DNA from: Ptiloglossa arizonensis
Lineage: Eukaryota > Arthropoda > Insecta > Hymenoptera > Colletidae
DNA length: 64,000 nucleotides
Reading direction: 5' to 3'
NCBI RefSeq assembly: GCF_051014685.1
Contig: NC_135055.1
Location: 7,676,001 to 7,740,000 of the forward strand
This document shows positions 11,371-24,310 of this stretch, piece by piece. A program made the position numbers and the translations under genes. Position 1 is the first letter of the stretch, and each line of letters begins with the position of its first letter. The notes beneath the pieces are model-generated. The model was not told where the DNA came from and ran no database searches. It worked only from the letters and a program-made list of their open reading frames with translations.

Positions 11371-13156
11371 TTTCCTATTTCTCAATACTTGAAGAACTTT
11401 TCCTTAGAAGTAGAACACGAAACAGCACCAATTTTAATAGCTACTAGATTGTATCCGCCGACTGTAGATGGCGAACCAGTCTTCGTCGCATAGAAAAGTG
11501 AATTCTTGTATCGATTAACGTCGTTGTATGTCGAAAACGTCAAGTAACGCGCCGATTCAAAAATGAGATTGGAATAAAATTTCCTTTTTTAACTAATAAT
11601 CCTTACTAGGACTCTAAGTGAAGGGATATAATAGAGAAAATTCGTTATGCTATGGTTATTTTTCTATTTTATTCAATTAATTTCATTTACGATATTAAGA
11701 AAGTCGATACAAATGTATTCCGTGCTATATTTGTACTCGTGAACATTGTTATTTGAAGTTTTAGATAATAGATGATGATATATGATACATGAACAGATAA
11801 ATAAGAGGAGAAATGGTTACCTTCACGGTTATTTTTGCTATTTCTATATCAAAATAAGAACAATAACATACATACTTTGTCAAGAATCGATAAAATGGAG
11901 ATCCGAATCCCCAAACTGTGAAAACGTGACATAGAACATAAAAAATTTGATCAAATAAAAAGATGCAACATGATAATACAAAGTCATAAAAGACTGGGTC
12001 ACCGGAAACATACTTTAAAAAATGAGAAACGTTGCATCGTTAGAAAAAAGTAACTGACACATGCACACGTTTATCCATTTATATCTCAGAGCACATATAT
12101 TTACATACATACATTCGTGTATATCCATATACATTCTTCACATAACTCTACCAGAATCTTAAAGTAATACAAAATAATCGGCGAGTTTTGAGTTTTAAAA
12201 ATGTACAATGACGAACGATCTTATCGATTTGGCACAAAGGTTCTACAATTCTTCGGTCTTTGGTTCTTAAAAACGATTAATAAATAAAATTCGAAAAAGT
12301 TGGAAGCTACTCGCACCTCATTACGGATATTGCAAATGAGCTAGGTTATCATATTACAAATTTTAATTCATGTGTAACTTATCTTACAATCGAATACTTT
12401 ACTACTACTGTTCGCATCTATTATAAAATGCAAACACGGACAAGCCCGTCTTTCAGTCGATTTATCGTGTTTTGTACAATGTCAGACAACTCATTTGCAA
12501 TCTCCGAGATATTATTATGTAACTAATATTATTCTTACACGCGCATATTATGACTAGAATGGAAATGAACGCCTAAGATTCGTTATCGCTACGCAGATAC
12601 TTACAGCTAGGCAAACTTGAAACATTCTCAACTCATTAGGCAACTCGAATAATTTGTTTTGCGAATGCTAAAATGCCTCGATTGGTTGAAATTGCGATAC
12701 ATGACATTCTTAAAAAATTAAAAATAGTAAGCAAAGAAATAGTTTAGTGTTGGGGCTCTTTGTTCGTTTATTAAATTTTGAAATATTCAATCTACATAAG
12801 TGTCACGAACAATACGACGATGATGAGGATAAGGACGACAACGACGACAGCGACGGAGTAAGGCCGTTGAGGAATTATGTGTAAAATATTAGTATAAGAA
12901 TTTGTAGTGGTTATTGCGTGTGGTATCTACCAAACGTTTGTTCGTCAATAACTAAGGAATAAGTAAATATAAGATGTAAACGTTAATATTAAAAGTTGAA
13001 TAATATTTCATATTGATTGCTGTAAAAAAATCTGCTTTTTAACGAATAATACAATCATCGTATCCAACTTTTATGCGATCATGGAAAAGAATATGTATAA
13101 TATAAATATACATTCTAATGGTTACATAATTGAGAAATTACATAATTCATCTAATC
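11371..13156. other. UQCRC2 promoter side and PRDM downstream flank
   Basis: AT-rich. The first 100-150 bases upstream of the UQCRC2 ATG should contain its 5' UTR and promoter. The remainder may be PRDM 3' UTR, which is transcribed leftward. A simple GA/AC-rich patch lies near 12815-12860. No coding region is supported. Confidence 0.5.
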
Positions 13157-13758
13157 CAATGTTTCTCAAACATCAACTTCTCGCGGACCCCTTAGACAAT
13201 CTGTTTTTAAATATCTTTTTTTTATATATATTAAAATTGCATTTTGAAAAAATGTATTTGCTTAGAAATTTTTAATATCATTTAAATGGTTTCATAATTT
13301 TTAATTTAAACTTTTTATACGTTGCTTATTAAAACATTGCACACAAATATATAAGAAAATTGATAGGCTTACGTAGATTTTCTTGGAATTTATTTAATAC
13401 TACTGAGTAACAAGTTCTTTTTCTATTAAATAATTACTTGGCTTTCTGGTAAAACTATCGCACTGCGAATAAAATTCCATACATTTTTGTTACTAATCAT
13501 AGCAGAAATAGACTGAAACAAAGTTGATAAAACTATACAAACAATTTCAACTGTTTCAACATTCGAGCTTCTTATTTTCCAGTTATTTGTTTTTACTACT
13601 GGCGCTACAATTGTGATGCAAGCCGTTTTTAATGTGTGTTTTAAGTAATAATAAAATACTACGGGAATAATTGTTTTTATTCCACTATATAATATTCTTT
13701 TTTTCGTTTAAGGATTCACGGTCTTGGGTGTCCACAGACCACAGTTTGAGAAACAATG
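13157..13758. mobile_element. hAT-type MITE with 8-bp target duplication
   Basis: A 602-bp element with short terminal inverted repeats: the left end is CAATGTTTCTCAAAC and the reverse complement of the right end is CATTGTTTCTCAAAC. It is flanked by near-identical 8-mers (ATCTAATC at 13149-13156 and CTCTAATT at 13759-13766), the 8-bp duplication typical of hAT transposons. Inside both ends is a related GCGGACCCC / GTGGACACC subterminal block. No transposase is encoded. It lies about 0.9 kb downstream of the PRDM stop codon. Confidence 0.7.
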
Positions 13759-13766
13759 CTCTAATT

Positions 13767-14630
13767 CGTGCAACGTACTTTTTTAGTTGCAGAAAAAATG
13801 TTTTCCTACAATTTTGGTTATAAATATCTTACAAAAATAACGTTCATTTGAAAAATAATAGGTACACCTCACATTTCACTATACACTTTTACGACAATCA
13901 CGTTTGTCCGTTTAATTGGTTAACTCGACCGTGTACATTAAAGATTTTAGAAACTCGACGGTCTAACATAATTGATTTTTACATATTTGTGCGCGTCTCC
14001 GATCTAGAGTTGTACTTTCGTTTGAAAGATAAAGAGTTTTACAAATTTTTAACGTGTCTTCAGTTATGTTCCTGTTATTTGATAAGTCTTGACCGACCAA
14101 AAACCAAACAAAGTCCTAATATTCTGTGATTGATCCCCGTTATTTATTGATCCTTTGAACGCGTCGATTAAAAATCATTAACGGACATTAGGAATTTCGA
14201 CTGTTAAAAGACCTTGAAATTTACGAAGCTACTCGGACAAAAAAACAAAAAAAGAAAAACATACGAATAAGAATTAACGATGTCTACGAGTTACTGCATT
14301 TTATATCGCAATTGTCGTTATAAAATTACAGTTCTCTCACCTATATTCTCATCACCCATTCGTGTGTAAAATGTTCTTAATAACAATCGTGCGTGGCACG
14401 AGAAGACCATTGTGATAAAATCGACTCGGCTGATGTTTAAAAATATAAAGAAAGAGGACAAAAACACGCACGAAGGGTAGAATGTAAAAGAAGAAGGAAA
14501 GAATAATAAATGCGTCAGTATGCGTAAGAAGAAATTTGACAGAGAAATTGAAAATACTTTCTTAAAAGTATGGTACCGACTTAAATACCTGAAGCGATCT
14601 GGATGCGAATCAGTTGACTGTATCAGTTGA
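13767..14630. other. immediate 3' flank of the PRDM gene
   Basis: Noncoding AT-rich DNA directly downstream (minus sense) of the PRDM stop codon, most likely its 3' UTR. A minus-sense AATAAA lies near 14135-14145. No conserved element is recognisable by eye. Confidence 0.45.
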
Positions 14631-17600
14631 TCAATAATAACCAGAGTAGTGATGGTATCCTGGTCTAGGTGGATGATACGGTGCAGGACTTACAGGATAA
14701 CTCGGGTTGTATCCTGTCAAAGAAGGTGGCGGCGGGGAGGATGACAAAATTCGACCATCCACCGCATCAGGTACGACATGCGGAGTCCCGGAGCCTGTTG
14801 ATTGAGGACTCGCGATCACACGAGCTCCGGATCCGTGCAAGTGAGATCTCGAAAGAGTGAGATCGACGGTATGCCTTCCACCGGGAGTGAGATCCAAACT
14901 TACGACCCTCAAAACATCGTCATGGGGATAGGGTGGTGGCGGCGGTGTTGAAGACGGTGGTACGGATGGAGCCGGAGGGGCAGCGGCAGGGATAGAGGTA
15001 GGAAGAGGAGGTGGTGGAGCTGTCACGGTAACAGGTGGTGGTTGAGAAGCTGGCGAAAGAGGTGTAGGTGACATCGAATAGCTCCCGGTCCTGCTGAGAT
15101 CAACGCTTTGCCTTTCCGTAATTTCGTACAAATGGTGGTGGTGATATCGAGTGGTATTTTGTATTTGCACACCAAATCCGTGATGAAATCCTCTTGCAGA
15201 CATATCCAAGCCCTGAAGCTCTCCGCCATTGAGAACAAGAGGACATTGTTCAAGAGTATCGTATTTGTACGACGTTGAAAGATCCAGCTGCATTGTTTTC
15301 TCTTTTACAGACAGACTAAGATTTTGCACTACAGAATCACCTTCGTCACTAGACAAATTGTCTGTGGACAGTTGCTGATGATGGTGATGATGGTGGTGGT
15401 GATGATGATGGTGATGTACATCCTGATATCGTGAATTCGGTGTTGCCGAGGGCGACACTAAATCTTCCTGTTGAATGTGAATGTAACTGTTCGGCGAAGG
15501 GACACGTGGTATGTCTTCGTGATGCAAATATTGATCGATATTATGTACTCTTGGTGTACTGATGTAATCAACGGGTCGGTGCATTTGATACTCGACGTGT
15601 AAATGAGTAGGTGGCGTATTCCGACTGTCCGATGTAGGCACAGGCGATAACAGATCTGTTTGTTGCTGCATATAGGAATCCAAGTGGTTCGGTGATCTTT
15701 GAGGTAACGGGGATTGCAACTGACTAGAGATAGAATAGAGATTAGTATCGCGACCACTATCCTCCAACATTGGACTTGATACAGCTCCTATTTCTCTTTC
15801 AGCGGCGTCAAGAGCAGCTTCGACCAGTAAACTAGCATTCGCACTCTCAGTCCTTCTATAAACGCCAAGTCCCAGTTTACTATTTTCCATAATACTCTGT
15901 GCTCTCCCCGCGTTTGTCGACAACGATGTTTTTTCATCAATCTCCTTTCTGTCGTCTTCAAATTCATAAGTATTCCCGGTAATGACGCTCGTCGACAAAC
16001 GAGGAATCGTATCTGACACTATAGTCACATCGGATGTTGTCGAGGGATTAAATTCACCGAGCCACTTTTTACTACCTTTGCTCTGTAATCTTGACACACC
16101 ATAAAAATCTGTTTCTGTACGAACGTTTTCTACCACTCTCGATTCGAGAGTGCTGATGGTTGACGGCGGCGTTGAAATACGTGTATTATGCTCCACCTTG
16201 TACTTAGATACGGAATTCGTTCCAAATTCGATTATAGTTGAATGCACAGAATTATTCGCTGCTTCAACCTTCAAGCCGTTTTCTGAACTGTCGTTGTCCA
16301 AAGATGTTAGACTATTGCTATTTTCTTGCTAAAATGTTAAAAAAGAATTATATGTAATCGTACTACGCGCCTATTAACATTTGTATGAAACAAGTAAAGT
16401 TTTGTTCGAAGACTAACCTGAGAAGTTCTTCTGCTAGGTCGAGGAGTCTTTCCACGACCAACATCTTCGATCAATCCGCCGCTATACGCGTCAAATGTGT
16501 ACGCGACAGATCGTTCAATTTTCGGCATCAACTCTTCCGTAAGGCCATGTACTTTCTTATAATGAAATTGTAAGCACTGTTTGGTAGTAAAAGCCGCCTT
16601 GCAACTGTTTTCTTTACACCTGAAAATCAAAAGATTCTTGCATTTGCCAAAGAAATAGTCATATAATTCTTACAAAACAATAAACTGATACCACGATCTT
16701 ACTTGAACGGTTTCACTCCGCTGTGCGTCAACATGTGTATCTTTAGATTACTTTTGTTTTGAAACATTTTTCCACACCGATCACAAGTTGCAGCACCGAC
16801 GACGTCTTTGTGATGAACCTCTTTCATGTGACGTTGAAGGGCAGCACGAGAACCCAAAAGTTTCAAACAGAGTTTACACTGAAACTCCCGGAGCACCTCA
16901 GACATATCTACACGTGTGTTACGTATGTTCGTGAAAATGCGATACAAAAATTTTATCGGGCAGTATTAGGACTATGAGTTTCGACGAGTGTTTGTAAATA
17001 ACTCGTAAATATCTCTTACCACTGTGCATTCGTTTGATGTGTACTTTCAATTTTTGTGGTTGACAGAATTTGCGCCCACAAAAGTCGCATAATGGTCTCG
17101 AACGTTGTGGATTCTGGGCACACCCGTAAGTTCGATGCATCTCGAGATAATTTAAGCGTAAAAAAAATTTTTTACAATATTGACATTGATATGCGCCCCG
17201 TCCTGCGTGTAATTCCGCTGCATGCTTCATGATATTGTCCTTACCTAAAACAGCAGCTCCACATACCTAGACAACCAAAAGGAAAGATGTATATTTAGTA
17301 GCGAAACCACCATAAACTGTTAAGAGCCGTCGCATAAAATGAAAAGATCACCGATTCGGAGTATAACAACGATCCAATTTGTCTCTACCTTGCAATGATA
17401 CTTTCTTATCGTCAAACTGTAGTTGGTGTCATGGAAAATGCAACAGTGCAGACGATAGTATATTGGATGAGCAAAATTCAAATTGCATCCCCCACAATCT
17501 AGACAGAGGAAAAGAAGTAAGCGTAATCGAAACGAAATAGAACTCTCATTTAAGTCATATTTGAACGTTTGATCGTTGTCTTCGCAACATTCACCATCGA

Positions 17601-20434
17601 CGCTGATATTGAGAAAGATGATACCATACTCGTTTTATCTACTTTATTCTTTCTTGTCCATGCTGAAGATTGTGAATCTGCCCAATATGTTAGTTCCATT
17701 CCTGACACAATATTTTGAGTAGTAACAAGATGCAATTCTCCCTGCTTCGTAATTACAGCCACGCTTCTTTCTTCTTTTGTCTCAGCTGGTCTAATATAAC
17801 GGATCCAATTACTTTTTAACGGGTTGGTAGTACTTATGTACAAGGTTTTACCATTATTATTTATCTAAACAAAACATAAAAAGAAATATCATTTTGTCAA
17901 GGAAATAATTACTTGAACCATGATGTATTTAATAATCACTAAGTGAATGTGATTCACGTATACAAAGATGACAAAAGTAATGCATTAATTTTACCTCCCA
18001 AATGTGTCTCATGGTAAAGTCATCAGGAATATCCATTTCTCTAACTAACTGTCCAACAAGAGGACCTAGTTTAACGTGCATTGGAACAGAATTTTTTGCA
18101 TATATTCCAAGTCCATGTTCGGAATTAGTGATTTTTAATTCCAAACATTCGGGCAAAGAGTCTCTAGCATATAATGGTCGATCCGTATCGACAGTCAATC
18201 GTTTTTCTTCTTTTTGAGCTTTGACTTTTATTTTACAATGTTCGTTCAATAAAGATTCATCGTCTGACTCGATACTATCGTCCGCTATTTTTTTATATCC
18301 TTCAGACATAGGGTCATCACATTTGATGGCTTTTAAAACTTCTGCATTTTCTTTATATTTATTTAACCAATCCTCATACGATATAAAATCCGAAATTGCG
18401 AATTGGGGTGTAGTCAATGGACAGGCATCTTGCAAGTGACGATTATTACATTCCTGACAGAGTTTTATTTTAATAGCTAATCTCTGTGGTTCTGACATTA
18501 AATTTTCAATATTTGGTTCACTTTGTGATTTTGAAGTTGTATTTGCCAATACATCGTTCATTAAAGAACAGGCATTTATATCACTCTGCACAATTATTCC
18601 ATCTTGAGGCGCCTTCCTAACATCGTGATGTCTGCGACTCTTGTGGTCACTAGTATGTTTGTGTCTTTTTTTTCTATGTTTATGCACAGAATCATCTAGA
18701 AAATCGTCCGACGAATCTTCTTTTGCATCTTCGTCTTCTTCCTCTTGAGTATCATATTTTAATCGTTTTCGTTTCTTTTTCAATTTTCGACTGGTCATCT
18801 CTGCAGCTACATTTGTATTCAAACTGGAACAGTTAGCTATTGCACTGACATGTTTGCTTTTACCAATGTAACAAATGTCACATGGAACACTTTTGTCGTT
18901 CCTTGTCTCGATGGGCTGAACACAAGAAGCTGCACTGGGCATTGTGCCCAATGTGTCTATGACTTGCTCTGCGTTAATTTTACTAGCATTGCCCTTCATA
19001 GAGGGAATTATTGTTAGACTATTTGAGCTTGATTGCTCGCACTGGTTATTAATCATCATGTTTTTCACATGAACATCTTCAATGTCACGATAAAGTATAT
19101 TTTTGTTACTATTTACATGTTCTATAAATTCTATCCTATCTACATGATCAGTCTTTATAGCATCGGATTTAACCTCTTTTGTAGCGATGCAAAGACTATC
19201 TTTCAAATTTGGCTCAATATCAATTCCTTCTATTAATTTAGAATTATCTTTTTTCACAGCAATTTGTTCTTTGTCTTCTGATATTGCATCATTGGATAAT
19301 TGTTTTGTAGATTCTATCGACAAAACTACATCAACAGTTTTAAGATGTCGTTTCTTTTTTCGTTTATCTTTATGATGCTTAGCTCTATTTTTGTGATGTT
19401 TAGATCTTGAATCACGTTTTGCACATAAATCAATATCATTGGACAATGTGGTCCGTGTAGCATTCATGGGACATGCTTCAGGTACCAAAGCAGTGTTACT
19501 ACTTTGTTTTCTTAAACTCCGACGAAGAGAATCTCCTGTATCTTCTATCATGTTTTCAGTCGATGCCATTTGTGTCTTGTTCTTCTGATCTTGATCCATT
19601 GTTCTTTGCTCTTCTTCATTGTATTTGCTGCTGTGTCTATTGGTCATAGAAAAGGGCATATGTGTAAAAAGGATGAAGCAACGTTAAGCATAGAAAACAA
19701 AAAGTAATAAGTCTAAAAGAATAATTTGGGAGAGAATCTTAAAAGACGATTAAAATGAGAATAATCTTAAAGTCAAAAGCGATTAGCGGTTGCTAATCCA
19801 TTAATAGACGATAAAAGAAAATCTTTTACCTAAATATATTTCGTACTTGAACTCAAACAAATTCGACATTTCTTCTGCGTCGTCTTGTATGTGATTTCGA
19901 TAGAAACTAAGATCAACAAAAATCGGTAAGATCAATAAAATCAGTTTTTATAGTTTTCAACGAGTAGGTCATTATCGATTACTTTCGCATTCAATATCGA
20001 CCTTGCAAGATGGCGATTCGGGGAAATTCAAGCACGATAGAGGGGAAGTCCCGTCACCGAATGACAAGATACAATCATGTACGAATTACAATAGTTTTCC
20101 TAACGTGAATGGAATCTTGGTGTCTAGTCTAATATCATTTAATCGGATTTATAAAAAAAAAAAAAATTGTGCTAATCTAAAGAAGTGATTTATCTCGAAT
20201 TTACCTGGAAGCGGACTCGGCAAGATCGAGCAGATAAACCGCAACATCTTCATCCGTTGACAGACCTAAACGCTTCTTAAGAGAGAGCCAACGTTTGCCG
20301 TTGGTAAGACCAATACGAACGCTTCGAAAGTATTTTGTTTCCTGTTCTCGTCCAATTGCAGAATTATTGTTTCTATGATGAGAACTTCTCGTTAATCCTG
20401 ACTCTTTCACATGCCTTGTACTTTTCTTCGGCAT
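14631..20434 (-). CDS. PRDM-family PR/SET-like domain and C2H2 zinc-finger transcription regulator
   Basis: Eight minus-strand exons: 20205-20434, 17995-19636, 17630-17864, 17389-17498, 17020-17266, 16703-16907, 16418-16619, 14631-16328; 1522 residues. Order: an N-terminal conserved segment (KYFRSVRIGL..GKRWLSLKKRLGL, residues about 31-60); a long charged disordered region with Lys/Arg/His-rich nuclear-localisation patches; a zinc knuckle CQECNNRHLQDACP (about 470-485); a PR domain (about 567-695; GLGIYAKNSVPMHVKLGPLVGQ, NWIRYIRPA, GMELTYW); and seven C2H2-type fingers (about 703-900; for example CDRCGKMFQNKSNLKIHMLTH). The C-terminus is long, Ser/Pro/His-rich, with a run of about 14 histidines near residue 1261 and polyproline tracts. 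Domain order resembles PRDM10/PRDM4/PRDM15-like proteins; the exact subfamily is not certain. The exon 3 donor (17629) was chosen because it alone gives phase 1 with a reasonable GTATGG site and restores TNCGGCNL. Confidence 0.9.
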
Positions 20435-20552
20435 AACTACATCGTAGACCTGCCGGTATTAAAGCGGCAAACTTGAAGGTACGGCGGAGGTTGTGTACGG
20501 ATATTATCCTATCCTCTTTATGCTCACCGCCCGACCACCACCGCCCACTCCG

Positions 20553-20567
20553 CCCGCCCGCCCACCC
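20553..20567 (-). promoter_or_regulatory. G-quadruplex-type GC box upstream of PRDM
   Basis: On the PRDM sense strand this is GGGTGGGCGGGCGGG: four runs of three G with single-base loops, an ideal quadruplex motif that also contains Sp1/KLF GGGCGG boxes. It lies 119-133 bases upstream of the PRDM ATG, inside a strongly C-rich plus-strand tract (20525-20635). It is in the core promoter or the 5' UTR, depending on the start site. Confidence 0.6.
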
Positions 20568-20639
20568 TCGCCATTCAACACTCACCACTCACCACCCCGA
20601 CAACCTCGCAACCACTCGCACCTACCGCGCGCGTCATCT

Positions 20640-21735
20640 ACTTCCCTTTCTCTGCTTGTTCACTATTCTACTTTCCTTTTTCGTACCCCACGTACCCCGT
20701 GACAACGATCTTCCTCTTTTATCGATCCTGTAGTTACGCTTCATCACCATGTATGTATATGTATACATGTACATGCGTGCCTGTATAAATACATTTCTAT
20801 GGTTACGCTGACTTATGTAGCTACGTGTACGATATGTGCACGTATGCATACGCATGATTTTTTATGCGCGATGTGAGTATACATGTATAGTAAGCACACA
20901 GTAATGCAAACAAGTCACTTACATCTTATGCATCTGCTACATATAAGCGTATGTATTTAGAAATGTGAATGCATTATACAAATTCCTTTCTTTTACATTA
21001 ATCTGAACGAAGGTTTTTTTGCGCTACATATGTAAATTTTTTATGCTACTTCGATGTCTAATCTAGGTGTATAATTCATTATTGAAGGATAATATATTTG
21101 AAAATTATGTCACTAGGTTGATGCAAATGTAATAACAAAATTTGAACATCTCATAATATACGACCTTTTATATTTTTTCACAAAACTGTTATCGTCGATA
21201 CAAATGTAGATGCAACGGGTCAAATGGATTCTGGCCATTTAAGGGGAAAGTCACCATGATTAGTTACCCTTTCTCCTTCACAGCTCGTTCCCGTGAGTGC
21301 TGTGCGACGTACATGCGCAGAAACACTGCACGCACCACTGAGCGACTTTAACCCTGGGATGCCAAAAGAACATCCCGACCTATCCGGCGCCATATTGAAT
21401 TTCTCCCACTACTACACACACTAAACACGAGCTGTGTATCCGTGAACACGGTACTTCCTTCGGCAACTTCAGGGAGTAGAGAAAAAAGCTAATGCGAGGC
21501 TTTCTCTCTTATTCTCGCCATAACTTAAGTCCGATTTGTGGACAAACGGTTTGACTGACGAACCGTTGTATCGTTTACTTAAGTTAGAGGTAGAACATTG
21601 TCCACAATTCGTATAACGAGTTTTGTAATGAAAAAAAAAAAATAACAACAATTTTTTTATGGCAAACAAGGATTATTATAACATATTTTACACATTTGTG
21701 TAAAATAGGAAAAGTTGTAGCATAATTATTTGTTC
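20640..21735. other. PRDM upstream region
   Basis: Noncoding. 20730-20960 is a TG/CA- and TATG-rich low-complexity stretch. 21230-21440 is a GC-richer island with a GCGCA (NRF1-like, near 21315) motif and a CGGCGCCATATTG (YY1-like) motif near 21390, which might be a promoter. No transcript is identifiable from sequence. Confidence 0.4.
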
Positions 21736-21739
21736 GATT

Positions 21740-24310
21740 AAAATGTTTTTGGGTACAAGTAGCGGTTATAAATAATCAAACAAAATTTTTCCTTGCCGAT
21801 AATCATTATTGACGGGGGAAATTTATTCCAATTGTTTATAACAGTTATCAACGAGGAAAATTTTATTTCAATCACTCATAAAAGTTATTGATGACAAAAC
21901 TTTAGCTTTGATTGTTCTTTCTTTATTTAGAATCATGAAACATTAATTATTTTAAACTTTCTGGACATAAATTTCAACGTACATCGTTTAACATAATTTT
22001 CAAAACTGAAAACATTGACTTAAGTCGTAGGAACAGTGTGATTTATCATTGCCAATTTCGATAAATATGGAAGTTTATATATCATCTTCTCTCAATAATT
22101 GATAACATCCTCATCGAAGTTAATCCGTTTTTTTTTATAGTTTTCAATTTCTGTATATGCTTTAATAATTTCAAGATGTCTAGTATCTTGAGAATCATCG
22201 TCAGATGAGAACACATTCACTTTCATCATTCTTATGGAATATTCAAAGAGAGAAACTGAATTATTTGAACAATTACTTTATCATTATTTTCAAAACTATC
22301 GTTACAGAGACTCCTATATTGATTTTAATTTAATCGGCTATAACCCTGAAAAGTATTTATTACAACGTATTTAATGAAGTGTAAATAACATTAAGGGAAA
22401 ATTATATCCAAATCTGTCTAAATTTAAAGAATTGAATCAAGTAAATACGATGTCGTTGAACAAAGTCGAATAAGCAATCATACTAAATCGTGTTTACGAT
22501 GATTTTTGAAAGTCTACTATACTTCTTCGTACGAGTGATTCTTCAATTTTGCTATAATTTTGCGACAATATTACCTGCTTAACAGAAAGCATACGAGTAG
22601 TAAGTTTTTTAAAACGTTTTTCGTCTAGTAACTGCAATTTTCTAGTTTTTACATATGCCAAGATTATATCAACTATTTTGAATGACATTGACTGTAGTTG
22701 AATTTCCAATTTCAACCAATGATTATTAAAATCTCCGAAAAACAACTGCTCTTTTACATTTTTGTGATCGTCTCGTTCAAAGTTCCATCATGTTGGAACA
22801 TCTACTTGTAGTTTACTCAAATGTAATTGTTGTAACGAGTATGTAGGAAAATAATATTTCAATATATGTACATAAAGTAGTTAATAATATAATATAATAT
22901 ATATTTTTACCTAAATGTGGATGTTCTTACTGTTTTAACAACTTGACGAGCACGATGTGTCGATTCAATTTTATTTTCTATCAAATAATTCTTAACAGCT
23001 AATTGCAATGAATGAGACGCACATTGATCGATACAATATTCTAATATTTATTACAGAAGTACTGTAGAACATCTATAACACATTGCTCATTGTTATTATC
23101 ACAACTTTTAATGTTAAATTGCTCTCAACCTACCCTCCGCAGCATTCGCATCAGACAGTAGCTCTACTGCTTTTACAATATTCCGTCTATTACTTGTCGT
23201 TGTACTGTAAATTTCATTCTTCGTAATATTAAATTCTTGCACAACTGTTTCAATTTCATTTCTCAGATCATCAGCCGTATGCTTTTTTTAGACTGTTTTA
23301 TTGATAATGTACACACATATTTTATTATTAATTGATTGAACATTTATGCTTAAAATTGATACCTATTATTCCTTGTAGCTGTATCCATTTCTAAGAAATC
23401 ATTCGTCCTTTAATTAATTTTTCAATCACATTTTTCATAAATGGATACTTTTCAATAATATAATTAATTACATTGGACAACATAATCAGAAACATATGTG
23501 GTTCTTTAAATACTTTTTCAGTAGGGAATTGAATCAAAACGGTTTTTTTTTCTTTACCAGATTTATCTTCAGTCTCCATTTCTTCTATACTTTCTCTTTC
23601 TTTTAGGTATAATTTTAAATGCTTTATTACCGTGTGTCTTTCAAAATTGGTAACGTATATTCTCCAAAACGTAGCACCACAAATTGTTCACACATTGTTA
23701 TTTAATTGAATGAATATATTCCCTTCCGTCTCATTGTATGATAAAATAATAATGCACAGAATAAATACTAAATTAATATAAGCAATGGTTTAACGTAAGA
23801 ATAACAATAATGTAACGAGATCAATGAATCAGAGATAGAGTAGAAGTACCGCACGATAATATGAATACACGTTCCACGATGGATTGCAAATCAACTGAAC
23901 TGTTCACGCGACAGCGTACGTATGTAAACATTGACATTCTCGCGCTTTCCTTCAATTGTTTTTTTTCTTTTAGATTAAAGTAACTAACAGTATTAAATAC
24001 TGGCGCGGATTCGAAAAATTATTCTAGTCGAGTACTAAACAATACAATACTGTACTATTATGATCAACCACAATACAATTATTCGTATCAATAACTATTA
24101 CAAGCGACTAAAATAAATTTGTTTTATTGGTAACTATTATGATCATTCAAAATAAAATTTTAAGTCGTTCATAATAATTACCAACAACCAAAACAGATTT
24201 TCCTTGACGATAACTGTTACGAGTGATTAAAATAAAGTTTCCTCCTTTGACAATTGTTATGAGTAATCGAAATTCAATTCCCTTTTATATATTATAAATA
24301 ATAACAAGTT
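21740..24310 (-). mobile_element. degenerate hAT transposon flanked by arrays of a ~45-50 bp unit
   Basis: Minus-strand remnants of a hAT transposase: a segment near 23110-23280 (NEIYSTTTSNRRNIVKAVE, the position of the usual TDNxxNMxKA block), then CIDQCASHSLQLAVKNYL near 22950-23040 (the family's RCxAHxLQLAV block), then Lys/Leu-rich fragments to 22494. Stops and frameshifts are frequent. Both ends carry several imperfect copies of a motif like GATAACTGTTACGAGTGATT with an adjacent AAAATAAAGTTTCC (left about 21755-21925, right about 24085-24280), in both orientations. The element boundaries are inferred from those arrays. Confidence 0.65.
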
